7,781 nt of DNA from an uncultured bacterium (GTDB lineage: Bacteria; Bacillota; Clostridia; Lachnospirales; Lachnospiraceae). The translations under genes and the position numbers were made by a program. How positions within the stretch are numbered: position 1 is the stretch's first letter; every line of letters starts with the position of its first letter. Under the pieces are notes generated by a model. That model saw only the letters and a program-made list of their open reading frames with translations. It did no database searches and had not been told where the DNA came from. Shown piece by piece: positions 7,445 through 7,781 of the stretch. The DNA lies in contig CAJMNU010000069.1 in the NCBI GenBank assembly GCA_905214855.1, positions 1-7,781 of the forward strand, given 5' to 3'.

Positions 7445-7475
7445 TTTTCTGAAATTTATACTCCTTTTCTGAAAT
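7445..7475. repeat. Tandem 11-mer TTTTCTGAAAT, 20 bp apart
   Basis: The exact sequence TTTTCTGAAAT occurs at 7445-7455 and 7465-7475 in the divergent intergenic region. Each copy contains the odd palindrome TTTCTGAAA. The 20-bp step puts both copies on nearly the same face of the helix, about 43 bp upstream of the plus-strand -35. It resembles paired protein-binding sites, but the region is very AT-rich and chance is possible. The rest of the stretch 7356-7517 holds only shorter direct repeats (TTTCACA at 7390 and 7399, CGTTTT at 7376 and 7386) and no gene. Confidence 0.4.
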
Positions 7476-7517
7476 CTAATATAACATCTTTGTATTGTTA
7501 TTTTTTTAACAGTAAAC

Positions 7518-7545
7518 TTGTTTTTTCTTTGGAATGTGCTATACT
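7518..7545 (+). promoter_or_regulatory. Extended -10 promoter for the nicotinate phosphoribosyltransferase gene
   Basis: TTGTTT (7518-7523), a 16-nt spacer and TATACT (7540-7545), with TG at 7537-7538 one base before the -10, form an extended -10 promoter. The expected start near 7552 gives a leader of about 100 nt before the ATG at 7655. In this leader TCCCCCA occurs twice (7582-7588, 7597-7603) between CTGC and GCAG. I do not recognise a known operator or riboswitch there. Confidence 0.6.
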
Positions 7546-7654
7546 ACTCACAACTCTAAAACGGCTGGATACCTGCATTATTCCCCCAAATTTATATCCC
7601 CCATCGCAGATTTCTTTCGCCGCAGTGTACAAGAAAGGATAGGAGAACATATTT

Positions 7655-7781
7655 ATGAGCAGAAATTTAACATTACTTACCGATTTGTATGAATTAACTA
7701 TGATGCAGGGCTATTTTAAAGAAAAAGCCGCTAATGAAACCGTAATTTTTGATGCTTTTTTCCGAACTAATCCATTTGGAA
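7655..7781 (+). CDS. pncB: Nicotinate phosphoribosyltransferase (5' part, cut by window end)
   Basis: Only the first 42 codons are present, and the reading frame is open to the window end. The start LTLLTDLYELTMMQGYF (residues 5-21) and FDAFFRTNPFG (32-42) match the conserved N-terminus of nicotinate phosphoribosyltransferases. These convert nicotinate and PRPP to nicotinate mononucleotide in the Preiss-Handler salvage route to NAD, in the cytoplasm. AGGAG (7641-7645) lies 9 nt before the ATG. The gene is divergent from ileS and has its own promoter. The catalytic domain lies outside the window, so function rests on the N-terminal match alone; a close PRTase relative is the only likely alternative. 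Confidence 0.88.
   Translation, partial: MSRNLTLLTDLYELTMMQGYFKEKAANETVIFDAFFRTNPFG

Noticed and set aside
7212..7642. Plus-strand open frames across the T-box and divergent promoters
   Set aside because: They overlap the T-box RNA and both promoters. Their Phe/Tyr-rich translations reflect T-rich DNA.

Overview
This window looks like chromosomal core-genome DNA from a low-GC, anaerobic, spore-forming Firmicute, most likely a Clostridia of the Lachnospiraceae type. The clues are the AT-rich base composition, strong AGGAG/GGAGG ribosome binding sites, a T-box leader ahead of an aminoacyl-tRNA synthetase gene, a eukaryote-like (type 2) IleRS, and a SpoIID-domain protein. The genus is inferred and cannot be fixed from the sequence alone. 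I see no mobile element, CRISPR array, rRNA or tRNA gene.

Layout, left to right. Positions 18-938 (minus) encode a membrane-anchored SpoIID/LytB-domain protein. Positions 939-1366 are non-coding. They hold a possible minus-strand promoter for the SpoIID gene, a small AT-rich hairpin, and a 14-bp inverted repeat around a 65-nt loop with a U-tract on its minus-strand 3' side. Positions 1367-3826 (minus) encode glycogen/starch phosphorylase (GlgP). After a 21-nt gap, positions 3848-6964 (minus) encode isoleucyl-tRNA synthetase (IleS). Positions about 7047-7320 are the ileS leader: a T-box riboswitch with an AUC (Ile) specifier, antiterminator and terminator, driven by a good sigma-A promoter at 7326-7355. 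Positions 7356-7654 are a divergent intergenic region with tandem short repeats and a plus-strand promoter. The plus-strand gene starting at 7655, nicotinate phosphoribosyltransferase, is cut off by the window end.

How the genes work together. ileS and glgP are transcribed in the same direction. The gap between them has room only for the glgP ribosome binding site and no terminator. The simplest reading is one transcript starting at the T-box promoter, so that uncharged tRNA-Ile would raise both IleRS and a glycogen-degrading enzyme. The SpoIID-domain gene lies downstream on the same strand, but a 428-nt gap with its own candidate signals probably separates it. The nicotinate phosphoribosyltransferase gene faces the other way and serves NAD salvage.

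Most of the window is conventional. The points worth a second look are the ileS-glgP pairing under a T-box, the Gln in place of the usual Glu in the SpoIID-like protein, the long-loop inverted repeat, and the paired repeats in the divergent promoter region.
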